Part shown: positions 5,341 through 5,979 of the stretch, piece after piece | How positions within the stretch are numbered: the first letter of the stretch is position 1 | Layout: each line of letters begins with the position of its first letter | NCBI GenBank assembly: GCA_026786325.1 | Contig: JAJAYH010000209.1 | Location: 1-5,979 of the forward strand | Reading direction: 5' to 3' | Origin: Alkalinema sp. CAN_BIN05 | GTDB lineage: Bacteria > Cyanobacteriota > Cyanobacteriia > Leptolyngbyales > Leptolyngbyaceae | DNA length: 5,979 bases | Notes under the pieces: model-generated | The model's database searches: none | The model's input: the letters and a program-made list of their open reading frames with translations, nothing else | What the model was told of the DNA's origin: nothing | Position numbers and translations under genes: made by a program

Positions 5341-5979
5341 CTAATAGCCATCAATAGACCAATGCGGGGCATCGGCAGGCAATTTGTATACCTCATAGGT
5401 TTCCCCTACTGCCCACAAATCTTCATCACTCCAGCCTTCACCGGGACCATCTAGTCCAACAAGTTCACCATTTCCATCTTTGACCCGAATCGGTTTGCTC
5501 CAATCGATTTCGCAATCAACCGCATAGCCAATCGTATGGTTCGATCGTAATGCGGGCCGGAATGCAATATCATATGCCTCTACCATTTCCTTTGCCATCT
5601 TGACCGACAGAGCTGGCGTGTAATGAACCCATTCGATATTCACCCCAGAAAACGCCGGAACATCTTGCGGAGACAAGCCCTCAGCCGATACTCGATAGGA
5701 ATAATGCATTAAATGAACTCGTTCTGGCGGTCGAAGTGTATTGTTTATTTTGACAATTGCGCCTGCATCTTCAACTGCTTTTAAAAAGGCTCTAGCTTTT
5801 TGACGAAATGGCGATGCGAGATCATCTAGAGAAGTACTAGCGCGTTTAAACTCGACCCATTCCTTGCCGCTGAGACGTTGCCGCAAGCGTCGGGAAAACT
5901 CCGTTAAAATATCAAGGCCGGGTTCAAAATCTGTCCCAATCTTCTTCTTGGTCGCGGGCGATAATTGCGCTGCTAAGGT
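5341..5979 (-). CDS. M15/LAS-type peptidoglycan peptidase, C-terminal part (5' end outside window)
   Basis: The minus strand is open from the right edge to the TAG at 5341-5343, 212 residues. There is a TTG at 5886, but the frame runs through it with coding-like sequence (for example KKKIGTDFEPGLDILTEFSR), so the true start is probably upstream of the window. The motif SNHTIGYAVD (residues 146-155) gives His148 and Asp155 seven apart, and DAPHW (203-207) gives Asp203 and His206 three apart. This is the spacing of the LAS peptidases (VanX: His116, Asp123, Glu181, His184), which bind zinc and cut peptidoglycan stem peptides. TLRPPERVHLMHYSYR (81-96) would provide the conserved Arg region. No signal peptide can be judged without the N-terminus. 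It could be a wall-remodelling enzyme or a phage-type endolysin. The fold call is moderate; the exact bond cut is unknown. Confidence 0.65.
   Translation of the reverse strand, partial: TLAAQLSPATKKKIGTDFEPGLDILTEFSRRLRQRLSGKEWVEFKRASTSLDDLASPFRQKARAFLKAVEDAGAIVKINNTLRPPERVHLMHYSYRVSAEGLSPQDVPAFSGVNIEWVHYTPALSVKMAKEMVEAYDIAFRPALRSNHTIGYAVDCEIDWSKPIRVKDGNGELVGLDGPGEGWSDEDLWAVGETYEVYKLPADAPHWSIDGY

Overview
The window looks cyanobacterial. The hexamer CGATCG, the core of the HIP1 octamer GCGATCGC, occurs about thirty times in 6 kb, where roughly one or two would be expected by chance, and one full HIP1 copy lies at 1410-1417. The protein families fit the same picture: a xanthan-lyase-like FAD oxidoreductase, MltA with a short companion protein, and a bacterial Kir channel. 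The species cannot be named from this sequence. No rRNA, tRNA, insertion sequence or CRISPR array is visible.

Layout. (1) 1-317, minus: the N-terminal third or less of an FAD-dependent oxidoreductase that runs off the left edge. (2) 429-1475, plus: a complete zinc-dependent medium-chain dehydrogenase, divergent from (1) across 111 bp. (3) 1529-1569: a long imperfect hairpin between convergent genes. (4) 1586-2623, minus: a three-part protein made of a winged helix, a GHKL ATPase and a STAS-like (DUF4325) domain. (5) 2629-2697: three tandem 22-bp repeats directly upstream of (4), which carry its likely promoters and ribosome binding site. (6) 2721-3989, minus: mltA, a lytic transglycosylase. 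(7) 4042-4296, minus: a small conserved cyanobacterial protein of unknown function, probably co-transcribed with mltA. (8) 4297-4410: a divergent control region with a hairpin or dyad. (9) 4411-5322, plus: an inward-rectifier-type potassium channel. (10) 5341-5979, minus: the C-terminal part of an M15/LAS-type peptidoglycan peptidase, running off the right edge.

The genes do not form one pathway. The left pair (FAD oxidoreductase and zinc dehydrogenase) may serve sugar or polyol oxidation. MltA and the M15-like peptidase both point to peptidoglycan cleavage but belong to separate transcription units. The Kir channel stands alone.

The most unusual item is the 1586-2623 gene. It joins a DNA-binding domain, an anti-sigma-type kinase fold and a STAS-like domain in one chain, lies in visibly AT-richer DNA than its neighbours, and is preceded by repeats in which each adjacent pair builds a promoter. 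It reads like a self-contained, possibly autoregulated relative of partner-switching modules. That interpretation is inference.
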